This document shows positions 1 to 8,334 of a stretch of DNA of 30,983 nt, one piece after another. This DNA comes from a virus, in the IMG/VR virus record IMGVR_UViG_3300046328_000807, positions 1-30,983 of that record, one strand, 5' to 3'. The position numbers and the translations under genes were made by a program. How positions within the stretch are numbered: the first letter of the stretch is position 1; every line of letters starts with the position of its first letter. The notes below the pieces were generated by a model. It was not told where the DNA came from. It searched no databases and was given only the letters and a program-made list of their open reading frames with translations.

Positions 1-111
1 TATGTGGCATGTGCATCCGCTGATTTCGCACTTGCAATCGTGATAGACGGTGGTGCTGTGGATACCGAAATCATTTTAGGAATCCTTAGAAGCCCAGTAG
101 TAGTAGCCTAA
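1..111 (+). CDS. C-terminal end of an unidentified phage protein (partial)
   Basis: The frame is open from the first base and ends at TAA 109-111, giving 36 residues ending in SPVVVA. The residues are mostly small and hydrophobic. It lies 33 bp before the major capsid gene on the same strand, where many phages place a head decoration protein, scaffold or protease, so a virion role is plausible. Nothing in the visible part identifies the family, and the start is outside the window. Confidence 0.6.
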   Translation, partial: YVACASADFALAIVIDGGAVDTEIILGILRSPVVVA

Positions 112-144
112 TCAAACTAAAAAAAAATATTTTCACTATACATT

Positions 145-1461
145 ATGAAAAAAGTAAGTAAATCACAATTGGCACTTATCACCGCAATCCTCGCAAACGA
201 TATGGATACGGTGAAGAAAAACACGACCCCCATCCGATTGAGCGATGAGGAAATCAGGGACAACAACGAAATGTTGAGACGTAATGAGGATGACCGAAAC
301 AAATCCGTTTTGGAGTTCTTCACGAAATTGCAAGCTGTCAGAATGGGCTGGTCGAGCGATTTCAAAAAAGAAACCACACCGAACAATATTTCATTTTCGC
401 AAGCCGTCAACGCATTCTACGGAAAAAGCGTGAACGAATTTTTGAGGGACATCCAAGTTTTCCAAAACGACACGATCCAGTCGGCAAGTGAAAGAATGGG
501 ATTCAGTCAGGCAAGCAAAAACTCTGTGAAAGAGTGGCTTCTTGATTACAGCAATATCGGTGTGGGTTCATTTGCATCCACCAAGGATATTGACCCTAGT
601 TACCGTTTCATTATTCCCGAAATCATCCTGAATGCTATCCGTGTGGGATATGAGGCAAGTGCAAGACACATGCGTTGGATTGGCGGAACTCAAAATGTTT
701 CCAAGAAAAAAATTACAGCCCCTTTCATCAAGGATGGCGATGTGATGCCTAGCCGTATCAACGAGGGCGGTGCGATTCCATTTGGTTCGCTTACATTCGG
801 TCAGAAAGATGTTCAGGTTTTCAAAGTTGGTTGTGGATTCAGCCTTACTGATGAACTAATCGACCAATCCTCAATCGAGATGATGACCATCTTCTTAGCC
901 CAAGTGGGTACGAAAATGAGTATCGGAGCAGACGTTGAGGCAATGCGTGTGTTAGTGAATGGTGACCAAGCCAACGGTTCCGAATCAGCCCCAGTAATCG
1001 GAGTTGAAACTGTGTCGGGTACGAATGGATTCCTGCATAGTGATATTGACAATATCACCATGCAAATGGAGATGCTCAATATGCCTGCGGATATGATGAT
1101 TGGTGCAAAATCGGAGTTCATCAGGGATTTGAATACCGCTTTCCCGAACCGTGACAGAGAGACGATTTCCGAATACACAGGATTGATGAGGGATTTGTTC
1201 TTGCTTCCTGCCGGTCAGTTGATGTTCATCAACAAGAGGAACGCACTTGCAAAACTGCAATATAAGGGTCTTATGATTGAAACAGGCAGAAACATCAAAC
1301 ACCAGGAGGATGAAATCTTTGTGACCGACCATTGCGGATTTATGAATATCAAGCGTGATGCAAGGGTAATTACCGATAGAACCGTGGCGTTCAGCTCAAA
1401 CGGATTCCCTAGTTATATGGACATCGAAACATATTTGCAATCAGGATTTAAAACTATCTAA
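145..1461 (+). CDS. Major capsid protein
   Basis: This 438-residue protein is the probable shell subunit of the phage head. The first ~130 residues are charged and helical, like the N-terminal arm or delta region of HK97-fold capsid proteins. The core follows, with a DELIDQSSIEMM segment near residues 233-244 and a beta-rich end. No protease motif is seen. It heads a rightward series of head-tail joining genes (1467-3084), the usual order head, connector, neck, tail. The start at 145 is the only well-placed ATG after the preceding stop, in an A-rich leader without a Shine-Dalgarno sequence. The assignment rests on length, composition and gene order. The HK97 fold is likely but could only be shown by structure prediction. 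Confidence 0.8.
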   Translation: MKKVSKSQLALITAILANDMDTVKKNTTPIRLSDEEIRDNNEMLRRNEDDRNKSVLEFFTKLQAVRMGWSSDFKKETTPNNISFSQAVNAFYGKSVNEFLRDIQVFQNDTIQSASERMGFSQASKNSVKEWLLDYSNIGVGSFASTKDIDPSYRFIIPEIILNAIRVGYEASARHMRWIGGTQNVSKKKITAPFIKDGDVMPSRINEGGAIPFGSLTFGQKDVQVFKVGCGFSLTDELIDQSSIEMMTIFLAQVGTKMSIGADVEAMRVLVNGDQANGSESAPVIGVETVSGTNGFLHSDIDNITMQMEMLNMPADMMIGAKSEFIRDLNTAFPNRDRETISEYTGLMRDLFLLPAGQLMFINKRNALAKLQYKGLMIETGRNIKHQEDEIFVTDHCGFMNIKRDARVITDRTVAFSSNGFPSYMDIETYLQSGFKTI

Positions 1462-1466
1462 GAACA

Positions 1467-1691
1467 ATGGCAAAATACAGATTATCAAACGAAGCGACAA
1501 TATTTTGGGATTTGGGTCAGGAACTCGAAAACCAAAAACTATTGCAAGGCGAGGAGAAAGAATTGAAGGAAACGCAAGCCGTAAGACAGGCGAAACAATT
1601 CAACTACCTTGTTTTGGTGGAGGAATCAGAGCCTAAGAAAGCGAAATCCGAAACCCCAGACGAAGCCGAACCTGAAAAAAAGAAGAAATAA
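1467..1691 (+). CDS. Small charged hypothetical protein behind the capsid gene
   Basis: This 74-residue protein begins 5 bp after the capsid stop codon and ends 3 bp before the next gene, so it is translated as part of the head operon. The middle is rich in Glu, Gln and Lys and probably helical. The tail is low-complexity, with alternating acidic and Lys residues ending in four lysines. No family is recognised. The position suggests an accessory or head-joining factor, but this is only inference from context. Confidence 0.65.
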   Translation: MAKYRLSNEATIFWDLGQELENQKLLQGEEKELKETQAVRQAKQFNYLVLVEESEPKKAKSETPDEAEPEKKKK

Positions 1692-1694
1692 GGG

Positions 1695-2159
1695 ATGACC
1701 ATCAACGAAATAGTTTTGGGAAAGCTGACCTATCTCGCAAGCCCTGCGGATGATTCAAAGATTGCGTTGGAAACAACGCAGTCCTTTGTCTCCCTGCAAT
1801 CCTATCTTCAAAAAGAGGATGTGGATGTGTTGGACGAATCGAAATATTCCGAAATACAGAAAATGCTTGTGGCATATTATACCTGCTATAACCTAATAAC
1901 CGTGGAGGCGATGAAAAATATTTCAGGGAGCAATGGAAACGCACCGAATCCGAACCAACTAATCAAAAAAGCAAAGGCTGACGTGGTTGAAACGGAGTTT
2001 CAGGATACATCGGGCAAAAATACTTTGCTTTTCGATGCGGAAAAATTGTCAGGGGAAATAAAACAACTCCTATGCACAACTGCAAGGACGATGGGTATTT
2101 TCCTCCCAATCTGCAATAGGAAGTTCGAGGTCGCATTACCATTTAAAGTTTATCACTAA
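1695..2159 (+). CDS. Probable head-tail connector protein
   Basis: This 154-residue, mostly helical protein lies directly after the capsid block. It overlaps the next gene by one base (TAATG at 2157-2161), indicating translational coupling. Size and position match the head-tail adaptor proteins (gp6/gp15-like) that sit between portal and stopper in tailed phages. No diagnostic motif is visible, so the call rests on synteny: capsid, this gene, a beta-rich stopper-like protein, then a gp10-like protein. Confidence 0.5.
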   Translation: MTINEIVLGKLTYLASPADDSKIALETTQSFVSLQSYLQKEDVDVLDESKYSEIQKMLVAYYTCYNLITVEAMKNISGSNGNAPNPNQLIKKAKADVVETEFQDTSGKNTLLFDAEKLSGEIKQLLCTTARTMGIFLPICNRKFEVALPFKVYH

Positions 2160-2596
2160 TGGGTTTTCTAAGTCCTCAAGTAGTATCAAAATTCAGGGAT
2201 GTAATCAAACAGACAACCGATACATTCCTTCAGAAAGACATTGTGTATAAGGCTAAATCCCAAACGGTCAATAGGTTTGGAGAGGATGAAAACACGCTAT
2301 ACACGGATTACAATCTGAAATCAATGTATGTGCAGGAAAATAACACATCCGATATGGTGATTCAGAAAAACATAGGCACTTACGATGAATCGGATGGTTA
2401 TTTCCTGTTCAACTTTGACGACTTGGACGCTTTGGGTCTGATTGCAAACGGTCAACCGGTATTCAACGCCAGTATAGACACTATCATTTGCGATGGACTG
2501 GAATACGAGGTAATGGGGGTGCATCCCCTAGGGCAATTTGTGGACACATTTACAATGGTGAAGGTGGTAACGAAAAAAAGGCTGCAATCGCTATGA
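2159..2596 (+). CDS. Probable head closure (stopper-like) protein
   Basis: This 145-residue protein is beta-rich in its second half (FLFNFDDLDALGLI, then YEVMGVHPLGQFVDTFTMVKVV), as expected for small barrel-type head-completion proteins. It overlaps the previous gene by one base and the next by four (ATGA at 2593-2596). Its place between a helical adaptor candidate and a gp10-like tail completion protein fits the head closure role. Sequence alone does not prove it. Confidence 0.5.
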   Translation: MGFLSPQVVSKFRDVIKQTTDTFLQKDIVYKAKSQTVNRFGEDENTLYTDYNLKSMYVQENNTSDMVIQKNIGTYDESDGYFLFNFDDLDALGLIANGQPVFNASIDTIICDGLEYEVMGVHPLGQFVDTFTMVKVVTKKRLQSL

Positions 2597-3084
2597 AGAC
2601 AGGGCTAACAAAGTTCGGTCAATGGCAGAAGGCAAACAGGATGATTGACAATCTCGAACGGGATATTGAGTTCGCATCCAAACAGTATCTTATGCAGATC
2701 GGATTGAAAGGCGAAGGGTTGGCGGTGGAACATATTCAGAAACAGGATTTGAACTGGAAACCGCTTTCAAGTAGGTACAAGGCTTACAAGGAACGGAAAA
2801 ATCTTTCAAACAAAATCCTGATTGCGGATACTACCTATATACAGAACATAACATCGTTCACAGCCAAAGACAAGGCATATATCGGAGTAAAACGGGATGT
2901 GAAAGATAAGGACGGCAACCAAATAGCCAATATCGCAAAGGTTTTGGAGTACGGTAGTGTAAGCAGGAACATCCCTGCAAGACCACTCTGGTCGCCTGTG
3001 ATGGTCGAAATGAAAAAATGGATTAGGGAAAACAAGTTTGTATTATTTCTAGCAAGATACATCAATAAAAAATATGGAATCTGA
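2593..3084 (+). CDS. Tail completion / HK97 gp10-like protein
   Basis: The start chosen is ATG 2593, which overlaps the preceding stop as ATGA. This gives 163 residues (MKTGLTKFGQW...). An in-frame start at 2488 would add 35 residues lying wholly inside the previous gene and is unlikely. The C-terminal part reads VLEYGSVSRNIPARPLWSPVM, close to the EYG...MPARPFL pattern of gp10-family and virion-morphogenesis proteins that join the tail to the head. It ends 11 bp inside the next gene. Confidence 0.6.
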   Translation: MKTGLTKFGQWQKANRMIDNLERDIEFASKQYLMQIGLKGEGLAVEHIQKQDLNWKPLSSRYKAYKERKNLSNKILIADTTYIQNITSFTAKDKAYIGVKRDVKDKDGNQIANIAKVLEYGSVSRNIPARPLWSPVMVEMKKWIRENKFVLFLARYINKKYGI

Positions 3085-3745
3085 AAACCTGAATATCAAT
3101 CAAGATACCGAAAATAAAGTAGCACAACTTAGAGCGGTGCTGAAGAAAAAGGGTTATGCCTTTTTTGAAAGTGGTGATTTCAATTTGAACATCATCGCAA
3201 TCAGGGAGGATGATAAGTTCGACAACAAATTTTCCGACACGGTGCATATCGCTTACAAGGTATTCGGTAAATGGCGTGTGCTTACCCTTCCTTGGACAAC
3301 CCTCGCAGGAACTTTGGGTTTCGGTGGTGAGCAAAACCCACTCACAGCATGGCAGACAGGAACTGGCGTAAGCGGAACGGCAATCATACTCGAAGGACAA
3401 TACCGAGGGGCTTTCAAATGGGTTGAGAATGGCTGGCAGTATCCTTTCATCCAGTATTTCAAACAGGTTAAGCCTCTGAAATATCTTAGGGATAACGACA
3501 GAAACGGCATAATTACACGTGATGGCAAAATCTATGAAGGCGACTACCAAACCCACATACACGCCATGTCGCCAGAGGGAATGGACCAGGACTATGTGAA
3601 TTACGATTGGTCGCCATGGTCGCAGGGGTGTCAGGGGAACCCATCATACTATTTCAACAAACTTAAACCCATAGTCCGTAATGCAATCGCATTGTGGGGG
3701 GATAGGTTCACATACACGCTAATCCACCGAAAAGATTTCAATTAA
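3074..3745 (+). CDS. L,D-transpeptidase-like cell-wall protein, candidate lysin
   Basis: This 223-residue protein has H161-I-H163 followed at residues 183-186 by S-Q-G-C. That spacing (His, about 20 residues, then S-x-G-C) resembles the catalytic His/Cys pair of YkuD-type L,D-transpeptidases and related phage proteins, which act on peptidoglycan peptide stems. There is no signal peptide. The three genes that follow each encode a hydrophobic segment near the N-terminus, so this looks like the lysis cassette: cell-wall enzyme followed by holin or spanin-like proteins. It sits unusually between head-tail joining and tail sheath genes. A structural virion role cannot be excluded. Confidence 0.5.
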   Translation: MESENLNINQDTENKVAQLRAVLKKKGYAFFESGDFNLNIIAIREDDKFDNKFSDTVHIAYKVFGKWRVLTLPWTTLAGTLGFGGEQNPLTAWQTGTGVSGTAIILEGQYRGAFKWVENGWQYPFIQYFKQVKPLKYLRDNDRNGIITRDGKIYEGDYQTHIHAMSPEGMDQDYVNYDWSPWSQGCQGNPSYYFNKLKPIVRNAIALWGDRFTYTLIHRKDFN

Positions 3746-3746
3746 T

Positions 3747-3944
3747 ATGGAAAACCAACTATTTGCACTATTCATCGTGTTCCTTGTCGCCAATTTCTTC
3801 ATTATGATTATGGTGTTCTTCTTCATAATGACGATGAGCAACAGGCTGACGAAGGTCGAGGGAAAAGTGCATCAGCAAGATTACGAAATATCGGACTTGA
3901 AAATAGGGGTAAGTACGGCAATGTATCAAGCAAACAAAAAATAA
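3747..3944 (+). CDS. Small one-span membrane protein
   Basis: This 65-residue protein begins one base after the preceding stop codon. Residues about 5-29 form one strongly hydrophobic segment, followed by a charged helical tail predicted to be cytoplasmic or coiled-coil. This shape is common for phage holin accessory or spanin-like proteins. Position next to the probable lysin supports a lysis role, but no family is recognised. Confidence 0.55.
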   Translation: MENQLFALFIVFLVANFFIMIMVFFFIMTMSNRLTKVEGKVHQQDYEISDLKIGVSTAMYQANKK

Positions 3945-3948
3945 AACA

Positions 3949-4122
3949 ATGAAAAACTGGAAAACAACACTTACAGCAATCGTCTTATTCGCTCTTTCTC
4001 TTTCTTATGAGCAGGGTTTCATTACAACCGAAATCTATACCCTTGCAATCGGCACGGGTGCGTCTTTGGGATTTTGGGCTTCCAAGGATGCTTCAAACAA
4101 GGAAAAAGAGGAACAAAAATAA
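3949..4122 (+). CDS. 57-residue holin-like membrane protein
   Basis: An ATG at 3949, 4 bp after the previous stop, opens 57 codons to TAA 4120-4122. The protein starts MKNWKTTLTAIVLFALSLSY. It has two short hydrophobic stretches (about residues 7-20 and 30-43) and a charged Lys/Glu C-terminal tail, the usual layout of small phage holins in this phylum. It lies within the membrane-protein group after the lysin candidate. Holin activity is inferred from topology and neighbours. Confidence 0.55.
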   Translation: MKNWKTTLTAIVLFALSLSYEQGFITTEIYTLAIGTGASLGFWASKDASNKEKEEQK

Positions 4123-4148
4123 TTCATCACCAATAAACCATACACAAA

Positions 4149-4592
4149 ATGAGTAAGATTTTTCAAGCGATATTAAACTTTGTCCTTATTTTTTGGGCTG
4201 GGGCAAAAACATACATCAAGCAGAATGCAATCCCTGCGGTGACATTCCTACAGGTGCTGAAAACCATATCGGATAGCCAATCTTTCGACTGGCTTGTTGT
4301 GCAATCCAAAACAGGTGTTGATGACAGGGTTCTTGGAAATCTAAGAACCGGGCTAACAACCGCAATTAAAATATTAGGCTTTGCAAACGAGAATGTAAAT
4401 AAAACAGATAAGGAAATCGCCAAATCATTTTTCGAGGAAATCAACAAGCTACCCGATTTGCAGAGGAGTGCGATTCTGCATAAGGCATCCACTATTATAG
4501 CGGAGAACCTGGGTACTAACAAGGTATTCAAGGAGTATGTGATTGATTTTTTGCTTCAACTGGCATACTGCAAAATTAAAGCGAAAGACTAA
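4149..4592 (+). CDS. Hypothetical protein with N-terminal hydrophobic segment
   Basis: This 147-residue protein has a hydrophobic N-terminus (about residues 5-20, FQAILNFVLIFWAGAK) followed by a soluble, largely helical body. It sits between the lysis-type membrane proteins and the tail genes, 26 bp after the former and 2 bp before the latter. It may belong to the lysis cassette, but no family or motif is recognised. Confidence 0.5.
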   Translation: MSKIFQAILNFVLIFWAGAKTYIKQNAIPAVTFLQVLKTISDSQSFDWLVVQSKTGVDDRVLGNLRTGLTTAIKILGFANENVNKTDKEIAKSFFEEINKLPDLQRSAILHKASTIIAENLGTNKVFKEYVIDFLLQLAYCKIKAKD

Positions 4593-4594
4593 CA

Positions 4595-5227
4595 ATGAAT
4601 TTCACTACCGACCAAGTTGATAAGGGGATATACGAAGCAATACGGCTTGTACTTGTCGAATCGGGTTACACGCCCGATGTAGTCATCTACAATACGGAGG
4701 CACTCTATAAAGCCCAATTGCTTGTAATAAAAGCAAATGGCAAAAACCCTGTCAATCTGTATGGTGTCGGTAGTTGGAAGGCGAAAGAGGAATTGAAATT
4801 CAGTACCATAGTGATTGAAAGAACTAGGGAGGGGCTTTCCCCAATCGGATACAGGGGTACTACTTATTTCGAGCCTGACGGTGCTGGGAAATTCGATATG
4901 AAACAGGTTTCATTCGAGACGACTACCATCACCTATACAATATCCATGGTGGTAAAAAATAGTAGTGACGAGAAAACAGTATCCTACCTACTTAGAAAAG
5001 CATTGGGGGTTACAAGGGAACTGAAAGGACTTAATGTGGATGGAACTTACACCACGGGAACATTCAGGATATTTAGGGATGACATTGTGGATGTGGGTAG
5101 TGAATCAATGATTGAGAAAAAGATGATTTACAAAACATCCGAACTTATTTTGGAGGAAGACAGAATCATAGGGGAAAAAGTAAGCCCTATCACGGATATA
5201 GAATTTGACTTAAACGAAGAAAATTAA
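4595..5227 (+). CDS. Probable neck / tail terminator protein
   Basis: This 210-residue protein lies immediately before the sheath gene, where contractile-tailed phages usually carry the tail terminator or neck protein. The N-terminal half contains the alternating helix-strand pattern seen in tail terminators; the rest is beta-rich with a long acidic end (FDLNEEN). No motif is diagnostic. The call is based on order (connector genes, this gene, sheath, tube) and size. Confidence 0.45.
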   Translation: MNFTTDQVDKGIYEAIRLVLVESGYTPDVVIYNTEALYKAQLLVIKANGKNPVNLYGVGSWKAKEELKFSTIVIERTREGLSPIGYRGTTYFEPDGAGKFDMKQVSFETTTITYTISMVVKNSSDEKTVSYLLRKALGVTRELKGLNVDGTYTTGTFRIFRDDIVDVGSESMIEKKMIYKTSELILEEDRIIGEKVSPITDIEFDLNEEN

Positions 5228-5238
5228 CAATATACATT

Positions 5239-6795
5239 ATGAATAACAATCTAGGGTCTGGGAGACCACGCACCGAAGTAAACATTGTCGATGCCTCCAT
5301 CATCAAGGCAAACAGCTTATCGGGTTTCGCCTGTGTGCAGGGCGTTACGCTCAAAGGCGAGCCGTTCAAGCCCGTTCTTGTTCCCAACTGGGAGTTTTTC
5401 GTTCAGGAGTTTGGCGGTCTGCATCCCTCTGACGATTTCCCCCTTATGTGCAAGCGTGCATTGGATTCAGGGGCAAAGCTGTATGTTTCCCGTGTGGCAC
5501 ATTGGGACACAACCGATTGGGAAGGGGCAAAGGCTACAGCAACGGTTACGCAATCCCTTAACAGCGTAATTTTCACGGCAAAAAATGTGGGTGCAGGGTA
5601 TAACGGAATCGTTGTAACTGTTTCGGCAGCCATAAGCGGAGATACTACCAAAGTGGATATTACGGAGCAATCAGGCTTGAAAGTTTCCACAATCAGGGAT
5701 GTAACCAAAACAACGGTTTCCACCGAATTGTCGAGAATCAATGCAGGATTGAAATTCACACGCATCAACACCCTGCCTGTGACATTGCCAATCGGTACTG
5801 CAACGCTTGCAGGCGGAACGCAGACATACGCCTCCATTGTGGCAAATGACTACATAGGAAGCAGAACCACCGAAACAAAGGGATGGTTCGCTTTTGACGA
5901 TGTGCAAGACAGTATGAGGATTTTCAACTTCAACAAGCCCGTGTTCACTGTGGATTCGGCTTTGAAGGACTACTGCGAATCAAGAAAGGATATGAGGTTC
6001 TATATCCGTCCTGTATTGTCGGATAACCTTGATTATGAAACAATGATTGATTACAGGATGGGTACGGGTGCGTATTCCCATACTCCGATTGACAGTTATT
6101 GGGGCGACATCATCGCAGGGAATGTTTTGGTTTCCAATCCCGATGACGTTACCGAAACAAAGCAAATTTCTGCAATTGCCGATGTGTGCGGTTTGATGTG
6201 TGCCAAAGATGGTGCAACCGGGGTTTGGTCTTCAACGGCTGGTGCAACTAGGGGGAAACTGAAAACGAATTTGGGAGTGCCATACAACCTTGGAAGTGTT
6301 GCCAATGCAGACTTCTTTGACCAAGTATACAACAAACAAATCAACCCTGTCATCAATGACAGTGCGTTTGGGGTGGTGTTTTGGGGAAATAGAACCTTGT
6401 TGCGTGACCAAACCAAGAAACTAAAATTCTCCAATAGTGCCGATTTGGCTGTGTATATCAAACGCACCTTGTTGCCTCTTATCCGTAGCGTACAATTCGA
6501 CCCGAACTCGCCCGAATACTGGAATCTTATCTACAGGAAAGTAAGACCCTTCATTGTGGACGAACTTGAAACGGGTAATGCGATTAGAAAAGGAGAGGGT
6601 AAATATTGGTTTTGGCAAGGTGACCAAGATGCAAAAAGTCTTGACGATTTGACATACAACACCAAAACGGACATTGACGCAGGTATCTACAAGGCTCGAT
6701 TTGTCTATGTGGATGTGTCGCTTATGGAATACATAGGCATTGATGCGGTGCTTACCGACAGCAACTCGGTTTTAACAATTTCAGAGAACATTTAA
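5239..6795 (+). CDS. Contractile tail sheath protein
   Basis: This 518-residue protein is the probable sheath subunit, which contracts around the tail tube during DNA injection. Length, the beta-rich middle domain (about residues 90-200), and the C-terminal domain ending in a long beta segment (KARFVYVDVSLMEYIGID) match the sheath family, in which the C-terminal domain is the conserved part that interlocks subunits. It is followed after 12 bp by a tail-tube gene, the standard pair in myoviruses. This identifies the phage as having a contractile tail. Confidence 0.8.
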   Translation: MNNNLGSGRPRTEVNIVDASIIKANSLSGFACVQGVTLKGEPFKPVLVPNWEFFVQEFGGLHPSDDFPLMCKRALDSGAKLYVSRVAHWDTTDWEGAKATATVTQSLNSVIFTAKNVGAGYNGIVVTVSAAISGDTTKVDITEQSGLKVSTIRDVTKTTVSTELSRINAGLKFTRINTLPVTLPIGTATLAGGTQTYASIVANDYIGSRTTETKGWFAFDDVQDSMRIFNFNKPVFTVDSALKDYCESRKDMRFYIRPVLSDNLDYETMIDYRMGTGAYSHTPIDSYWGDIIAGNVLVSNPDDVTETKQISAIADVCGLMCAKDGATGVWSSTAGATRGKLKTNLGVPYNLGSVANADFFDQVYNKQINPVINDSAFGVVFWGNRTLLRDQTKKLKFSNSADLAVYIKRTLLPLIRSVQFDPNSPEYWNLIYRKVRPFIVDELETGNAIRKGEGKYWFWQGDQDAKSLDDLTYNTKTDIDAGIYKARFVYVDVSLMEYIGIDAVLTDSNSVLTISENI

Positions 6796-6807
6796 ACTTA
6801 TACAGAA

Positions 6808-7266
6808 ATGTCAATAACAGGTAATATTTTAAAAAGCTACGACTGGATTTTGGAATTGGACGGACTGCCGAAATTCTCAATACAAAAAGTTACACTTCCC
6901 GAAATCGAAATTGAGGAGGTAATGCACTCGATGGGTGTGTACGATGAAAAGACACCGGGTAGGATTAAGACAACCGATCTGGTTTGTGAAAAAATTATGC
7001 CCTTTGAGGATATTGAGGATTGGGCTTGGAAAATGCTCAACGATGCACAGTCATACGCACTTGGTGGGAAACTACCCGGCAACTTCCGAACAAGTGCAAG
7101 GCTTGTACTTACCCAGCCCGATGCTGTTACATTTGTGAAACAGTACGTGATGGAAAACATCTGGGTCAAAAAAATAGCGACATCGGACTTGGATAAATCC
7201 AGTTCGGAGAACATAATCGAAACGGTGACCTTCTCCGTGTCGAGGTTCAGAAAGGTAATTGCATAG
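6808..7266 (+). CDS. Tail tube protein
   Basis: This 152-residue protein matches the T4 gp19-like tube family in size and pattern: a short N-terminal strand region (WILELDGLPKFSIQKVTLPEIEIEEV), an acidic middle, and a C-terminal strand carrying VTFSVSRFRKV. It forms the inner tube inside the sheath. It is the last gene of the first structural run; a strong terminator (7288-7321) follows. The tape-measure gene is not next but 3.4 kb away. Confidence 0.75.
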   Translation: MSITGNILKSYDWILELDGLPKFSIQKVTLPEIEIEEVMHSMGVYDEKTPGRIKTTDLVCEKIMPFEDIEDWAWKMLNDAQSYALGGKLPGNFRTSARLVLTQPDAVTFVKQYVMENIWVKKIATSDLDKSSSENIIETVTFSVSRFRKVIA

Positions 7267-7287
7267 GTTTTATTTTGAATTGATTCA

Positions 7288-7321
7288 AAAACCCACCCTG
7301 TTTTATGGGGTGGGTTTTTTT
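7288..7321. terminator. Bidirectional rho-independent terminator
   Basis: ACCCACCC (7291-7298) pairs with GGGTGGGT (7308-7315) around a short AT-rich loop. A T-run follows on the plus strand and a matching A-run precedes it, so it works for both the tail operon and the convergent DUF2335 gene. Confidence 0.85.
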
Positions 7322-7811
7322 ATTCTTCATCATCTTCCTCATCCTCTTGCGCTTTTTTATTGGACTTGTTTCTTTTATTCCATATTCTTGCTATACCGCC
7401 CAATGTGCTAAGCCCGAGTAATCCACCTGCCACAGCAGGATCGCCATATATGCCCACTAAAGTTGTAGACAACATAATTATTGCAATACTTACAACAGAA
7501 TATAACTGACCCCTCGCATTTTGTTTAGATTGTAGTTCGAGTAACTTTGAATCCATTTCAATTTTATGTCTTTGTTCGTTTTCCACCAATTTAAGGATTC
7601 TGTCGGCACCGTTGGGCGTGGCATCATTGAATTTGGCGAGTTCTTCTGGGTCGGGTATAATGCCTTGGTGTACGGTCTGGCTTGTAAACGAAAAACGTTG
7701 TGCGATAATTTGTTTTTGTTGGCTGCTTAGATTAGCCTCTTTGGCGATTTGGTCTATGTCTGCGTTTGTTTTGGCTATTTCGTTTTTTCTTTTATTCCTT
7801 CTATTGGTCAT
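7320..7811 (-). CDS. DUF2335-like membrane protein
   Basis: This 163-residue protein has a soluble N-terminal half containing the segment GIIPDPEELAKFNDATPNGA followed by DRILKLVENEQRHKIEMD, closely like the DUF2335 pattern (PPPEEL...PGSAERIL...EQ.HR.E). Two membrane spans follow (about residues 104-122 and 126-144) and an acidic tail. The biochemical role of DUF2335 proteins is not known; they often occur on mobile elements. It is downstream of the 72-residue gene at 7821-8039 with a 9-bp gap, so the two form a leftward pair convergent with the tail tube gene. Confidence 0.65.
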   Translation of the reverse strand: MTNRRNKRKNEIAKTNADIDQIAKEANLSSQQKQIIAQRFSFTSQTVHQGIIPDPEELAKFNDATPNGADRILKLVENEQRHKIEMDSKLLELQSKQNARGQLYSVVSIAIIMLSTTLVGIYGDPAVAGGLLGLSTLGGIARIWNKRNKSNKKAQEDEEDDEE

Positions 7812-7820
7812 AGGCTTGTT

Positions 7821-8039
7821 CTATTTGTTTTCGTCCATTACTTTTTCTATGCTTTTTTTTACGGTAGTCCAGTATTTTTTAATCGACACTACCACTGGTT
7901 TAGTACCCTCTAATTCTTCATCGCCCATTATGATTTGGTCAAAAACCGAATCGAATCCTTCATTGAAATATACAGATTTCATTTTGGAAAGATGTGTTTT
8001 TGAATTAATTGATTTTGAATGCCCTATTCTTATTTTCAT
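7821..8039 (-). CDS. Small hypothetical protein
   Basis: This 72-residue, Lys-rich protein has no recognised family. It is the first gene of a leftward pair with the DUF2335 gene and is divergent from the HTH regulator, with about 295 bp of very AT-rich DNA between them. The arrangement suggests a lysogenic cargo pair, but the sequence gives no function. Confidence 0.5.
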   Translation of the reverse strand: MKIRIGHSKSINSKTHLSKMKSVYFNEGFDSVFDQIIMGDEELEGTKPVVVSIKKYWTTVKKSIEKVMDENK

Positions 8040-8242
8040 ATTACTTATTGAGTAGTGATAATTGATTGTTTATAAAACGCAAATTATAAAATTTAAGTTT
8101 ATAATTAACTTTTTTATTAAATTATTGCGAACTGTTTTTAAATATATCTGCGAGAATTGTTTGCTTTATTGCAACTTCTTAATACCTGATTTGATTTTCA
8201 ATGCTAAAAAAACAATTTAAAACAATCAAAAATAAATAGAAA

Positions 8243-8250
8243 TATTTTTG
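8243..8250 (+). promoter_or_regulatory. Promoter -7 box for the HTH gene
   Basis: TATTTTTG fits the Bacteroidota TAnnTTTG -7 element. Transcription would start a few bases further, at or within the first palindrome (8255-8271), so bound repressor would block it. No good -33 TTTG is seen. Confidence 0.45.
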
Positions 8251-8254
8251 CAAT

Positions 8255-8271
8255 TAATACTATAAGTATTA
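8255..8271. promoter_or_regulatory. Palindromic operator, copy 1
   Basis: TAATACTATAAGTATTA has 7-bp perfect arms about a 3-bp centre. It recurs identically at 8296-8312, 41 bp away, which is about four helical turns and suits cooperative repressor binding. Confidence 0.65.
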
Positions 8272-8295
8272 TTTTTACACGTAATTCAAAATAAA

Positions 8296-8312
8296 TAATA
8301 CTATAAGTATTA
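8296..8312. promoter_or_regulatory. Palindromic operator, copy 2
   Basis: This is an exact second copy of TAATACTATAAGTATTA, 22 bp before the first possible start codon of the HTH gene. It is likely bound by that HTH protein as autoregulator. Confidence 0.65.
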
Positions 8313-8334
8313 AAACTTAAATTTTTAAAAAATA

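Larger units (their letters stand above)
8040..8334. promoter_or_regulatory. Divergent AT-rich intergenic control region
   Basis: No gene is seen. The stretch is very AT-rich and contains a TAnnTTTG-type -7 box (8243-8250) and two identical palindromes, listed separately. A leftward promoter for the 7821-8039 gene must also lie here, but no exact match to the consensus was found. Confidence 0.6.

Noticed and set aside
2488-2592. Upstream start for the gp10-like gene
   Set aside because: The added 35 residues lie entirely within the preceding gene; ATG 2593 makes the usual ATGA overlap.
7612-8055. Plus-strand reading frame opposite the DUF2335 pair
   Set aside because: It is the reverse of two better-supported genes and spans the gap between them; its Phe/Leu-rich content is an artefact of AT-rich antisense.
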